Shown piece after piece: positions 1-9,584 of a stretch of 64,000 nucleotides of DNA; position 1 is the first letter of the stretch; each line of letters starts with the position of its first letter. Source of the DNA: Saccharum officinarum (Eukaryota; Streptophyta; Magnoliopsida; Poales; Poaceae); the NCBI GenBank assembly GCA_020631735.1, contig CM036209.1, forward strand, positions 8,903,451 through 8,967,450, read 5' to 3'. The position numbers and the translations under genes are program-made. A model generated the notes under the pieces. The model had not been told where the DNA came from. It did not search any database and saw nothing but the letters and a program-made list of their open reading frames with translations.

Positions 1-527
1 GCTTCCGGGTCCTCGGCCTCTCATGGGTTTTCAAAGCGACTTAGGCCGGGCCTTCCTCTCATTCCATGTGGCAAGTGTCATGATGAGACGAAGATTGTGA
101 TGGAGTACCGAGTGAAGAAGGAGGGTCCCAACAAGGATCGTATCTTCTACAAGTGTCCGGATCGCAATGTGAGTTATTTTATCGTATTTAATGATTATGG
201 TTAGTTTATACCTATTTTCATGATGGTTGTGATTAAAGTTCTAATTTTTTGTTTTAATTTCAGTGGGATGGCAGTGGACGATGTTCAGGCTTCTACTGGG
301 AGGAAGAGTATGTTGAACTCGTGCAAAAATATCTTGCACAACAGGCAGATACGGCGGCTAATGAGGCAGTGATCCAGCCGAAGAAGCCCAAAGATGTTGC
401 ACAATCGGGGGATCTGTCTGTTTTAGTTGAGATTGGTCGCGAAATCCTTGTGCTCCTGAAATGTATTTTAGCTTTAGTTCTTTTAGTGGTAGTTGAGATT
501 GTCTACATTGTAGCGATGCTTTCATAA
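1..527 (+). CDS. GRF-type zinc-finger protein with C-terminal membrane segment, 5' partial
   Basis: Two exons are visible: 1-168 (open from the first base, so the start codon is upstream) and 264-527. The intron at 169-262 plus one base has a GTGAGT donor and a TTTCAG acceptor, and the frame is kept across the junction. The joined product has the GRF zinc-finger pattern: a CGKC pair, then FYKCPDR, then CSGFYW after the splice. GRF fingers are small zinc-binding modules found in some nucleic-acid-binding proteins; the role here is unknown. The C-terminal 20 or so residues are strongly hydrophobic (LLKCILALVLLVVV...), suggesting a tail anchor. The stop lies only 83 bp before the transposase ORF, on the same strand. 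I infer that it is cargo or an accessory gene of the CACTA element rather than a host gene. Confidence 0.7.
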
Positions 528-609
528 ATTTGTATCTTTTGTGGTGGCACGCATGTTGTATAAATAATTAATTATGATCTAGGTTTTAATATGATATTTA
601 TGTCATGTA

Positions 610-3600
610 ATGCAGATGAGCCGTCATTGGATGTATAATGCTGATCGCCGCTCACAAGAGTTCATTGACGGCGTGCATTCTTTATTACGTGCGGCCGAGA
701 CAAACAAACGCGACGGTTTCATGTGCTGCCCATGTGCCATATGTAAGAATACAGTGGAATATCCTTGCTCAAGGACTCTTCATTCACACTTGTTCAAGTC
801 GGGTTTCATGGCAAACTATATTTGTTGGACAAAGCACGGAGAAACCGGTGTTGTAATGGAAGAAGATGAAGAAGAAAAATGGGACGACAATGATATTATT
901 CCTGATGGTGCGTGCCTCAATGATACTGCAATGGGAGAAGCTGAAGAAGAGGTAGCCGTAGAAGATGAGCCGGCTGATGATCTTTGTCAGGTCATTCGTG
1001 ATGCACAAAGAGAATGTGAAAGTGAAAAGGAGAAGATCAAGTTCGAGCGGATGCTAGAAGATCACAAGAAATTGTTGTACCCAACTTGTGATGCAGGGCA
1101 GAAAAAGTTGGGAACCACACTAGAATTGCTGCAATGGAAGGCAAAGAATGGTGTATCTGACAAGGGATTTGGAGAGTTACTAAAAATCCAAAAGAAGATG
1201 CTTCCGAAGTACAATGAATTGCCCGCCACTACCTACGAAGCAAAACAAGTTATCTGTCCTATGGGGCTAGAAATAGAGAAGATACATGCATGTCCTAATG
1301 ACTGCATCCTATACCATGGCAAAGAGTACGAGAAATTAGATGCATGCCCGGTATGCCATGCGTCGCGGTATAAGATCAGGCGAGATGACCCTGGTGATGT
1401 TGAGGGCGAACGTCCACGTAAGAAAATCCCTGCCAAGGTTATGTGGTATGCTCCTATAATACCACGCTTGAAACGTCTGTTCAGAAACAAAGAACATGCA
1501 AAATTGTTACGATGGCACAAAGAAGACCGTAAGGTAGACAATATGTTGAGACACCCTGCTGATGGGTCCCAGTGGAGAGCAATCGACAGAGAATTCCCGG
1601 AGTTTGCAAATGACGCAAGAAACTTAAGGTTTGCTTTAAGTACAGATGGTATCAATCCTTTTGGAGAGCAGAACAGTAGTCATAGCACTTGGCCTGTTAC
1701 TCTAAGTATCTACAACATTCCTCCTTGGTTATGCATAAAGCGGAAGTTCATTATGATGCCTGTGCTCATCCAAGGCCCGAAGCAACCTGGCAATGACATC
1801 GATGTGTACCTGAGACCACTTATTGATGAACTTCTCATTTTGTGGAATAAAGAAGGTGTACGTGTGTGGGATGAGTACAAACAGGAACACTTTGATCTGC
1901 GAGCATTGTTGTTCGTAACAATCAATGATTGGCCTGCTCTAAGTAATCTTTCAGGACAGTCAAACAAGGGATATAATGCATGCACACACTGCTTCGGTGA
2001 TATTAGAGGTGTATTCTTGAAAAAATGTCGAAAGGTCGTGTACCTTGGCCATCGTCGATTTCTTCCTGCAAATCACCCCGTAAGAAAGAAAGGTAAGCAT
2101 TTTAAAGGGAAAGCAGACCACCTGACCAAGCCTCGCAACCGAACCGGTGAGGATGTACTCGATATGGTCAATGATGTGAAAGTCGTCTTTGGAAAAGGAC
2201 ATGGAAGCCAACCTATTCCGAAAGACGCTAACGGTCACGCACCCATGTGGAAGAAAAAGTCCATATTTTGGGAACTACCCTATTGGCAAGTCCTGGAGGT
2301 CCGTAGCTCGATCGACGTGATGCACCTAACGAAGAATCTTTGTGTGAACCTGCTAGGCTTTATGGGTGTGTATGGAAAGCCTAAGGACACATTTGAAGCA
2401 CGACAGGACCTACGTTGTTTGAGAGAAAGAGACAACCTGCATCCAGAGAAGACAGATGATGGACGCCATTACTTACGTCCTGCTAGCTACACTCTAAGCA
2501 AAGAGGAGAAGGAAATCATGTTTGAATGCTTAAACAACATCAAGGTACCATCTGGATTCTCCTCGAATATAAAGGGTATTATAAATGTGCCAGAGAAGAA
2601 ATTCTGTAACTTAAAGTCCCATGACTGTCACGTTCTCATGACGCAATTACTTCCAGTTGCATTAAGAGGAATTCTACCTCCAAATGTACGTCTAGCCACC
2701 GTAAAGCTATGTGCATTCCTCAATGCAATTTCTCAGAAGGCAATTGATCCAACTGATCTAGCTAAACTACAGAATGATGTGGTTCAATGTCTCGTCAGCT
2801 TTGAGTTAGTGTTCCCTCCTTCCTTCTTTGATATTATGACACACCTCCTAGTTCACCTAGTCAAGGAGATTTTCACTCTCGGTCCTGTGTTCCTACACAA
2901 CATGTTCCCCTTAGAGAGATTCATGGGAGTCCTGAAGAAATATGTTCACAACCGTGCTCGCCCAGAAGGAAGCATCGCCAAGGGCTATGGAACAGAAGAG
3001 GTCATTGAGTTCTGTGTTGACTTTATTCCCGACCTTGACTCGATTGGTGTTCCTGAATCGAGACATGAGGGGAGACTAAGCGGAAAGGGGACACTAGGGA
3101 GGAAAACATATATTGGTATGGATGATGATTATTTCAATAAAGCGCACTACACAGTTCTACAGAACTCCTCTTTGGTAGATCCGTATATTGAGACACACAA
3201 GGATCTCTTACGATCCAAGTTTCCAGGGAAGACTGAAGCTTGGATTACGCATAAGCACATGGAAACTTTCGGTGGTTGGTTGCGAAAAAAATGTCAAGGT
3301 GATGAGAGCATCCATGAGCAACTGTATTTATTGGCTATGCAACCATCATGGCATATCGTCACATACAAAGGGTACGAGATAAATGGGAACATATTCTACA
3401 CAGTAGCCCAAGATAAAAGGAGTACCAACCAAAACAGTGGTGTCCGCATAGATGCCACAGACCCGAATGGGAATAAGCAGACATATTATGGACGCATAGA
3501 TGAAATATGGGAACTAGAATATGCACCTACTTTGAAGATCCCATTGTTCAAGTGCCAATGGGTCAAGGTGACCGGAGGCGGGGTAACAGTAGACAACGAG

Positions 3601-3966
3601 TATGGAATGACAACAGTAGACCTTAGTAATATTGGGTACAAAGACGAACCATTCGTCCTTGCCAAGGATGTGAATCAGGTGTTCTATGTCAATGATATGT
3701 CTACCAAACCAAAAAGAGGGAAAAACGATAATGACTCAAGCAAAGAGCCAAAGCGCCACATAGTTCTTTCAGGGAAAAGAGTCATCGTGGGAATTGAGGA
3801 CAAGTCGGACATGTCAGAAGAATATGAAAAGGATGACCGAATTCCGCCCTTCAAAGTGAACAAAGACCCTAGCATCTTGGTAAATGATGAGGACACTCCA
3901 TGGTTACGAAGCGATCATAACCAAGGGACATACGTAAAGAAGAAGTTCACTGCTGTGCCCACTTGA
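610..3966 (+). CDS. CACTA transposase (TNP2/TNPD-like), 1118 aa
   Basis: A single uninterrupted frame of 1118 codons. The N-terminus (residues 3-80, MSRHWMYN... with paired cysteines CCPCAICKN) matches the plant transposase-associated domain. The middle (about 340-580) matches the Transposase family tnp2 core, with acidic residues in STDGINPFG (Asp346) and IDVMHLTKN (Asp569) and the GYNACTHC zinc-binding stretch. Next comes a DUF4218-type segment (around FPLERFMGVLKKYVHNRARPEGS), then a DUF4216-type segment near 940-1010. CACTA transposases cut at the element termini and bind the subterminal repeats, so this protein would act in the nucleus on the 6895-7132 array. Two in-frame ATGs lie at 610 and 616. 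The CAG immediately before 616 resembles a splice acceptor, so the mature mRNA may start at 616. No inactivating stop or frameshift is visible, which suggests recent activity. Confidence 0.93.
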   Translation: MQMSRHWMYNADRRSQEFIDGVHSLLRAAETNKRDGFMCCPCAICKNTVEYPCSRTLHSHLFKSGFMANYICWTKHGETGVVMEEDEEEKWDDNDIIPDGACLNDTAMGEAEEEVAVEDEPADDLCQVIRDAQRECESEKEKIKFERMLEDHKKLLYPTCDAGQKKLGTTLELLQWKAKNGVSDKGFGELLKIQKKMLPKYNELPATTYEAKQVICPMGLEIEKIHACPNDCILYHGKEYEKLDACPVCHASRYKIRRDDPGDVEGERPRKKIPAKVMWYAPIIPRLKRLFRNKEHAKLLRWHKEDRKVDNMLRHPADGSQWRAIDREFPEFANDARNLRFALSTDGINPFGEQNSSHSTWPVTLSIYNIPPWLCIKRKFIMMPVLIQGPKQPGNDIDVYLRPLIDELLILWNKEGVRVWDEYKQEHFDLRALLFVTINDWPALSNLSGQSNKGYNACTHCFGDIRGVFLKKCRKVVYLGHRRFLPANHPVRKKGKHFKGKADHLTKPRNRTGEDVLDMVNDVKVVFGKGHGSQPIPKDANGHAPMWKKKSIFWELPYWQVLEVRSSIDVMHLTKNLCVNLLGFMGVYGKPKDTFEARQDLRCLRERDNLHPEKTDDGRHYLRPASYTLSKEEKEIMFECLNNIKVPSGFSSNIKGIINVPEKKFCNLKSHDCHVLMTQLLPVALRGILPPNVRLATVKLCAFLNAISQKAIDPTDLAKLQNDVVQCLVSFELVFPPSFFDIMTHLLVHLVKEIFTLGPVFLHNMFPLERFMGVLKKYVHNRARPEGSIAKGYGTEEVIEFCVDFIPDLDSIGVPESRHEGRLSGKGTLGRKTYIGMDDDYFNKAHYTVLQNSSLVDPYIETHKDLLRSKFPGKTEAWITHKHMETFGGWLRKKCQGDESIHEQLYLLAMQPSWHIVTYKGYEINGNIFYTVAQDKRSTNQNSGVRIDATDPNGNKQTYYGRIDEIWELEYAPTLKIPLFKCQWVKVTGGGVTVDNEYGMTTVDLSNIGYKDEPFVLAKDVNQVFYVNDMSTKPKRGKNDNDSSKEPKRHIVLSGKRVIVGIEDKSDMSEEYEKDDRIPPFKVNKDPSILVNDEDTPWLRSDHNQGTYVKKKFTAVPT

Positions 3967-4414
3967 TGATATAGTGATTTAATATAGTGTGTGTTTGAGA
4001 TATTATGTAATAATTGTGAATTCAGATGTTTATTATGTCATGTTTCAAATTAAATCAATGTTTGATTTTGTTACTGAGTGATGAAATATTAAAATATTAA
4101 CGTTAAAATGATGTGAAAACAAATTTCCTGTCCAAAACCAATAATTTTAATAATTTTAATTAAACAATACATTTTGCATTAACGAAATAATAAATATTAG
4201 TTACATTATGTTTCATAATTCTAACAAAAAATAAAAAAAGTTAGGTTATCGATTTTTCCTATGTGCAATAAACAAAAATAAAATTCATATTTTTAACAAA
4301 ATAATTTTATGCCTTTTATTTAATTTACTATGTATTTAATAAAAACTATTGCATTTCTATTGTATTTAACAAGACTATTCCTTAAAACAGGCGGGAAACG
4401 AAACTGCAGGCCAC
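3967..4414. other. AT-rich stretch after the transposase; no gene
   Basis: AT-rich, with several AATAAA-like strings and no coding signature. It probably holds the transposase 3' UTR and polyadenylation region plus internal spacer of the CACTA element. Confidence 0.5.
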
Positions 4415-4693
4415 CTTTACTCCCGGGTGGGAAGCCCACCCGGGAGTAAAGGTGGGCTGCAGTTTCGTGGCCCGCCAAAAAAATCCTTTACTCCCGGTGC
4501 GTGTTACCAACCGGGAGTAAATGTATACCTTTACTCCCGGTTGGTAACACGCACCGGGAGTAAAGGTATACCTTTACTCCCGGTTGGTAACACGCACCGG
4601 GAGTAAAGGTACCTTTACTCCCGGTTGGTAATACGCACCGGGAGTAAAGGGTTTTTACTCCCGGTTGGTGGATGGAACCGGGAGTAATTCTCC
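4415..4693. repeat. Internal hairpin array, TTTACTCCCGG / CCGGGAGTAAA units
   Basis: At least four units each made of TTTACTCCCGG, a short spacer such as TTGGTAACACGCA, and the inverted copy CCGGGAGTAAA. The first is a near-perfect palindrome around GGGTGGGAAGCCCACCC. Units are separated by GGTATACC-like linkers. The array is the same type as CACTA subterminal repeats but sits mid-element, between the transposase and the protease gene, and has C where the terminal array mostly has G (TTTACT versus TTTAGT). It ends only about 6 bp before a TATA box. Confidence 0.85.
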
Positions 4694-4698
4694 TCTGC

Positions 4699-4706
4699 TA
4701 TATAAC
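4699..4706 (+). promoter_or_regulatory. Candidate TATA box for the protease gene
   Basis: TATATAA-like core (CTGCTATATAACC) directly downstream of the hairpin array and upstream of the GC-rich leader and the Ulp1-like exons. Position and strand fit a promoter for the second transcript of the element. Inferred from sequence only. Confidence 0.45.
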
Positions 4707-4828
4707 CTCCGGCGCCTGCAGATCGATCCGCTCGTCTTCTTCCTCGTCGAACACCGCCGCCCTCTTCTCCTCGCACCGCGTCCGTTCGTCTTCCGTGACA
4801 CCGGCGCCGCCGTCTTCTTCCTCGTGCG

Positions 4829-4980
4829 GCCTCCACCGCGCGCGCCCGTGCCCCTCCTCCGCGCCCGTGGCTCTCCACCGCGCCTTCCTCCGCGCCCGAG
4901 GCCCTCCACCGCGCCCTCGCCCTCCTCCGCGCCCGAGGCCCTCCACCGCGCCCTCCTCCGCGCCCGAGGCCCTCCACCGA
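4829..4980 (+). repeat. GC-rich tandem repeat, about 30-36 bp unit
   Basis: Four imperfect copies of a unit built on GCGCCCGAGGCCCTCCACC, just after the putative TATA box. It generates overlapping proline/arginine-rich frames on both strands, which I regard as repeat artefacts. It may lie in the 5' leader of the protease transcript. Confidence 0.75.
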
Positions 4981-4989
4981 GGACATAGA

Positions 4990-5425
4990 TCAATGTTTGT
5001 TAACGAAATTTTATCCAAATATATTCATGTAGGGTTTTTTTTGAAGGATTTGTTGTAGGATATATAATGGTCAAATAGGAACTTAATTTTGATACCCAGT
5101 TTGTAAACTAAGCGTTTTTTAGTTTATCAAAAATAACACATGTTTCTTCATTTGTGAACTTTGAATATACAGATATAATATATTAATGTTGCTAAAGTAA
5201 TATGAGCATTACATATTTTTTTCCGGGAAGACTATCTTCAAACTTTATATCATAGCATCAGAGATCGCCTGTAGAAGAAGAAAATAAATTCTTATCATTT
5301 CGGAAATAGTAATGGCTATATGAGCAATAAGACACATATACTTACATTTCATAATGACTTATACTTATATTATTAACATAGACTTTTATTTCGTGGCGAT
5401 GATGTTATGTATGTTGACTTTGCAG
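4990..5425. other. Spacer or intron before the protease exons
   Basis: AT-rich, no ORF. The first recognisable protease exon starts in splice phase, so at least one upstream exon exists that I cannot locate. This stretch is probably intron or leader. Confidence 0.4.
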
Positions 5426-6578
5426 AATTTCATCAACTATGCCACCTGACATCTCTGGACAAAGTTATCATTAGCTGCTATTGCCTGTAAGTAATAATTC
5501 TTTCGATCTATTATTAAACTCATCATATGTGTGTATATGCATATAAATTATCCTAACAAGTACTATATATATGCAGATTTACAATGACAGAGCTCAGAAA
5601 GGAAGGATGCAATGAAATTGGTTTTGTTGATCCCCATATAGTATTCAAAGACCCAATTACTCCAATGACTAATTGGAAGTCTGAGTCAGAGAGTAACCTC
5701 ATGAACTTCTTAGTGAACCAACGCCACAAGAAGGATATACTCTTTCCCTATAACTTCAAGTGAGTGTTAATCATGTCGATCATAGCCTTAATGGCTCATA
5801 TGTTGATTCTAGTTAATTAATGAGTGTTATGCGTTATATCCTATAAACATATGCAGCAATCACTGGATATTGATGGACATCGATCTGGTGAAAAGTCACT
5901 TGATAATCTATGACTCGATGAGAAAACCACAACAAGACTACCAAGATATGATAGATATTATCCAGAGGTAATTTCGGGATCTCTAGCAACTATATATACA
6001 CACAAACATGATGATTAACTATATCTAATGATGTGGCAAATTTTTTATTGGGCAGTGTTTGGAAAACCTTTATTGAGAAGCAACACATGGAAAAATGCAA
6101 AGCGCCACTGAATGTAATCCCATTGAAAGTAAGTCCCCTGAATCGCATCATCTTTATTAATTAAACATATAGCTTTCACCGGATCACCAGATTGGATGAC
6201 AAATCTTTTTCTCGTAAAGTGGTGTCTGAGGCAGGAACAGGGGAACAACTACTGTGGTTACTATGTTTGCAAGTTTATCAAGGTGGTCTCCCAAAGAACT
6301 CCTACAGAGAGACTCAAAGTACGTTAAAAATACACTATATATTCATTTAATTATTATTATTGATTGTGTTACTATGTCTTTATATATATATATGTACATA
6401 TATTAATTTATTTTCCTTTAATTCAAACCTGTAGACTCGATGGTTGGAGGAAAAGGTCATACGGCAAGACCAAATCAAAGCAATTCAAGAGTCTATAGCC
6501 GGATTTTTTAATGAGCAGGTCATCGATTCCAAGGGCGAGTTCTACTTCGACCCAACACTGCCATTGAAGCCAAGCTAG
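5426..6578 (+). CDS. Ulp1-like (C48) cysteine protease C-terminal domain carried by the CACTA element
   Basis: Six exons can be joined in frame: 5426-5486, 5577-5759, 5857-5967, 6056-6128, 6220-6318, 6435-6578. Every intron has GT donor and AG acceptor bases, and the stop is TAG at 6576. The product carries the Ulp1/SENP catalytic pattern: His in NNHWILMDID (codon 5861), Asp in IIYDS (5912), Gln in LRQEQG (6232 or 6238) and Cys in NNYCGYYVC (6253). All four are present. Ulp1 proteases remove SUMO or related modifiers; transposon-borne versions have unknown substrates. The N-terminal part is not located; the first exon begins mid-codon. Preserved splice sites and catalytic residues suggest that the gene has been under selection in the element. 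It could instead be a captured host fragment. Confidence 0.75.
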
Positions 6579-6689
6579 AGGATGAGAAGAAACTCGTTAT
6601 GTCACAACAACTATAATGCAATCTTTTGTAATATATGCACATGAAATAATATAATGTAAAATACACATATGCATGCATGCATGTAAATA

Positions 6690-6702
6690 TATATATGATG
6701 CA

Positions 6703-6741
<39 letters not shown>
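6690..6741. repeat. (TA)n microsatellite
   Basis: A pure TA run of about 35 bp, preceded by GCATGCATGCATG and TATATATA runs, in the 3' UTR of the protease gene. Confidence 0.95.
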
Positions 6742-6743
<2 letters not shown>

Positions 6744-6894
6744 CTATGCTTGAATTGTGTGATTTAATACGTTCATTGTGCTTGAACCGAAACATACTAT
6801 ATGCGCGTATAAATGTATAATTAGCAGCGTACAATACGACTTCGAAAACCTATTTTGAAAAGAAAACAAAAAATGAAAAGAAAAGAAAAAAAAA

Positions 6895-7132
6895 CCTTTA
6901 GTCCCGGTTCGTATTACCAACCGGGACTAAAGGTGCTGGCCATCGTGGCATGTCAGGAGGCACCTTTAGTCCCGGTTGGTGTTACCCACCGGGACTAAAG
7001 GTCCTCCTTTAGTCCCGGTTCCTCACCCGGGACTAAAGGACCCCCCTTTAGTCCCGGATGCTTGCTCCCGGGTGGGGAACCGGGACTAGAGGGGGTTCCC
7101 CACCGGGAGTAAAGCCCGTCTCTGTACTAGTG
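6895..7132. repeat. CACTA 3' subterminal inverted-repeat array and terminus
   Basis: Repeated pairs of TTTAGTCCCGG and CCGGGACTAAA with spacers such as TTCGTATTACCAA and TTGGTGTTACCCA, ending in GTCTCTGTACTAGTG. Such arrays are the binding sites of CACTA transposase. The last unit is of the GGGAGTAAA type seen in the internal array. Confidence 0.88.
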
Positions 7133-7441
7133 TTTCCTTCATTGACAGCATTGTTCATCCGTTTTCTTTCTTAATTAATGCTGAATTATTGGGAGGAGTT
7201 AACCTTGGCCTCTCACGAGCTGGCAGGTAAAGGTAAAGCGCGCAGTGACAATGTCGCCGTTGCATTCCGCCGGATCTGCATGCGTGATCTTGCTTGGGTG
7301 GTTGGCAATGGCCATGGCATTAACGTGCGCGCTGATGGCTGAGCTGAAGCGTACTAGGGGGGAGAAGGAGGGGGAGTACGGTGGGTACGGGTACCCGTCT
7401 CTTTTGCTCATCATCGCGCTGCACGTCGAGGCGGGAGCAGA
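7133..7441. other. Unassigned spacer right of the CACTA element
   Basis: No recognised gene. A 74-codon frame at 7245-7469 begins with a hydrophobic stretch but runs into a MITE and has no family signature, so I do not call it. Confidence 0.4.
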
Positions 7442-7666
7442 CCCGTTTGGTTTTGGTGTTAAAGTTTAACAAATACTTTAGCATTTTTGTATTATTTGAT
7501 AAAAAGTTTTTAATTTTGGACTAATTAGGCTTAATAGATTCATCTCGTAAATTACTCCTAATCTGTGCTGACATGCATACAATTAGTCTACATTTAATAC
7601 TCAATGTATTTAAGTAAACATTAATATGATGGGAGTTAAACTTTAACGCACCCAAACCAAATAGGG
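7442..7666. mobile_element. MITE with about 30-bp TIR (CCCGTTTGGTTTTGG)
   Basis: Left end CCCGTTTGGTTTTGGTG, then TTAAAGTTTAAC; right end reads back as CCCTATTTGGTTTGGGTG then CGTTAAAGTTTAAC. It is 225 bp, AT-rich and non-coding. No clear target duplication was found. It is a different family from the GGCCTTGTTTAG copies nearby, though it shares the internal ACTAATTAGGCTTAATAGATTC motif style. Confidence 0.7.
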
Positions 7667-7871
7667 CGATTCGTGCTGTCGTGCATGCTTTGCATGGTCG
7701 GCGCCCATCAAACATCATGTCATGGATGGACGATCCGCCGTCCTGTCCCGGCCCGCCGACACTCCAGCCCGACTGCCCAGGTGCCGCTGCCTGTTGCCTG
7801 TTGCTTTAGCTAGCTGCTGCTCTCTTTTGGTTATAAAATACTAATACTACTGCTGCTGACACTTTGTCTTT

Positions 7872-8113
7872 GGTCCTGTTCAGTTCCCAGAAAATTTTAC
7901 AAAATTTTTTAGATTTCCTGTCACATCGAATCTTTAAACACATGCATGAATCATTAAATATAGATAAAAAATAAAACTAATTACACAGTTTAGATGAAAT
8001 GGACGAGATGAATCTTTTAAGCCTAATTAGACCATGATTGGACAATATTTGCCAAATAACAACAAAAATAGCTACAGTGCTATTTTGCAAAATTTTTTGC
8101 ATCTAACCAGCCC
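7872..8113. mobile_element. Tourist-like MITE (GGCCTTGTTTAG family), diverged copy
   Basis: Degenerate TIR GGTCCTGTTCAGTTCCC at left and ATCTAACCAGCCC at right. Internal family landmarks are present: CATGCATGAATCATTAAATATAG, GACGAGATGAATCTTTTAAGCC, and a GCTACAGTGC-type motif near the right end. Confidence 0.75.
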
Positions 8114-8257
8114 GGAGACCTATGTATGCTTTACTCAGCAGGGCAGGACCCATTTGTCAGATGTTTACTCTACTCTGAAAGTATTGACCTCTGTTAAGTA
8201 CTGAAACGTGAATCACAGGAACAGGAGCGGCGCCCATGGGTTGGCGTTAGGGTCAGA

Positions 8258-8279
8258 AGTGAGTGAGTGAGTGAGTGAG
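8258..8279. repeat. (GTGA)n microsatellite
   Basis: Five tandem GTGA units. Confidence 0.95.
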
Positions 8280-8412
8280 CTAGTTGCAGTTGGTCTGGGC
8301 GATGTCAACGAAGGAACCGGCCCGGCCGGCCGGCGCCATCCCCATCCCCATCACCGTCATGTGAGCGCGCTGAGCGGACGGCACACAGACATGCAACGCC
8401 GCAATCGGTTCG

Positions 8413-8661
8413 GGGCTTGTTTAGATTCTGCAGAATTTCTATTCCCCTCACGTTAAAATGCCGGTATATATATGGAGTACTAAATATAGATGAAATAAAA
8501 AATTAATTACATAGTTTTATTGTACTTTGCGAGACGAACATTTAGAGCCTAATTAATCAAGATTTGAACAATTATTACCAAATAAAAACAAAATTGCTAC
8601 AGTATAACGTGACACTTACTCTATAAAGTTTGTCTTTCAATTTTAGCACCTAAACAAGGCC
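8413..8661. mobile_element. Tourist-like MITE, 249 bp
   Basis: TIR GGGCTTGTTTAG / CTAAACAAGGCC. Flanks are TCGGTTCG on both sides (8405-8412 and 8662-8669). This can be read as a 3-bp TCG duplication within a local TCGGT repeat or as an 8-bp duplication. The other copies support 3 bp. Confidence 0.85.
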
Positions 8662-8751
8662 TCGGTTCGCTTCTGGCGCCCTTCACGTGGAAACATGCGT
8701 TTGGTGCTGTTTGTCCTGCCCATGCATGCATCACGAATTGAATTGAACCTC

Positions 8752-9305
8752 GCGCTTGTTTAGTTCCCAATTTCTCTCCAAATTCTATTATGCAAAAGGG
8801 AGATTCTCGTCACATCAAAATATCGGTAAATGCAGGGAGTACTAAATGTAGATGAAATAAAAAACTAGGCCTTGTTTAGATTCTCAACTTTGCCCACCAA
8901 ATTCACTATGCATAATTCCTATTCCCCGTCACATCAAAATGTCGGCACATATATGGAGTACTAAATGTAGATGAAATAAAAAACTAATTGCATAATTTTG
9001 TTGTACTTTACGAGACGAACATTTAGAGCCTAATTAATCAAGATTTGAACAATTATTACCAAATAAAAACAAAATTGCTACAGTGTGACGTGACGTTTAC
9101 TATACAGATTTTGCACCCAAACTTAGGTATCTAAACAAGGCCCTAATTGCACAGTTTTGTTGTACTTTACGAGACGAACATTTTGAGTCTAATTAATCAA
9201 TTTTTAGATAATTTTTTAAACTAAAAAACAAAACACGCTACCGTGTTCCGACGGTGTAGCGTGCAGTGCCGAATTTAGGCTCCCAAATCGGCAACTAAAC
9301 ATGGC
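8752..9305. mobile_element. Tourist-like MITE interrupted by a second copy
   Basis: Outer copy, with ends GCGCTTGTTTAGTTCCC and GCAACTAAACATGGC. Its internal motif AAAACTAATTGCACAG is broken after CTA at 8867 and resumes with CTAATTGCACAG at 9143; the inserted piece is another member of the same family. Confidence 0.85.
8868..9142. mobile_element. Nested Tourist-like MITE with CTA target duplication
   Basis: Perfect ends GGCCTTGTTTAG and CTAAACAAGGCC, 275 bp, flanked by CTA on both sides (8865-8867 and 9143-9145) within the outer MITE. The uninterrupted sequence is known from sister copies in this window, so the 3-bp duplication is certain. Confidence 0.92.
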
Positions 9306-9584
9306 TGCAGCCTGACGGCGACGCGTCCGTCCACTCATCCGTCGCATTGTCCACGCCCCCACCCTCCTCCTCCCTACAGGGCCCACCATTCCACCAAGAA
9401 CAGCCCGCAAAAGCCCAGCGTCTGTAGTCGACTGGACCGGTGGACCGGACCATCATCCCTTGTTCACGAGGAATAAGCACCCACACGTGCTGCGGAAACC
9501 GACGGACATATATAACCCTAATCACCTATTGGTTAAGAGCATCTCCAACAGCTCACTAATAAAGCCCTTTTTACATGACTTAAA

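Larger units (their letters stand above)
1..7132 (+). mobile_element. CACTA (En/Spm) transposon, 3' part; 5' end outside window
   Basis: Class II element defined on the right by the terminus TACTAGTG ending at 7132, the canonical CACTA 3' end, preceded by a dense array of inverted TTTAGTCCCGG / CCGGGACTAAA subterminal repeats (6895-7120). It contains a CACTA transposase (610-3966), a GRF zinc-finger ORF upstream of it (1-527) and a spliced Ulp1-like protease gene downstream (5426-6578), all on the same strand. No CACTA 5' terminus is seen between the GRF ORF and the transposase, so I infer that both lie inside the element and that the left end lies before base 1. The 3-bp target duplication cannot be checked; the three bases after the right end are TTT. 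Confidence 0.85.

Noticed and set aside
528..609. Possible 5' terminus of the CACTA between the GRF ORF and the transposase
   Set aside because: No CACTA motif or subterminal repeats in this 82-bp stretch.
4415..4693. CRISPR-like direct repeats
   Set aside because: Units are inverted pairs forming hairpins with variable linkers in a plant genome; this is transposon subterminal repeat structure.
7245..7469. Small frame with hydrophobic N-terminus, possible secreted peptide
   Set aside because: No homology signature, extends into a MITE, and no splice or promoter support.
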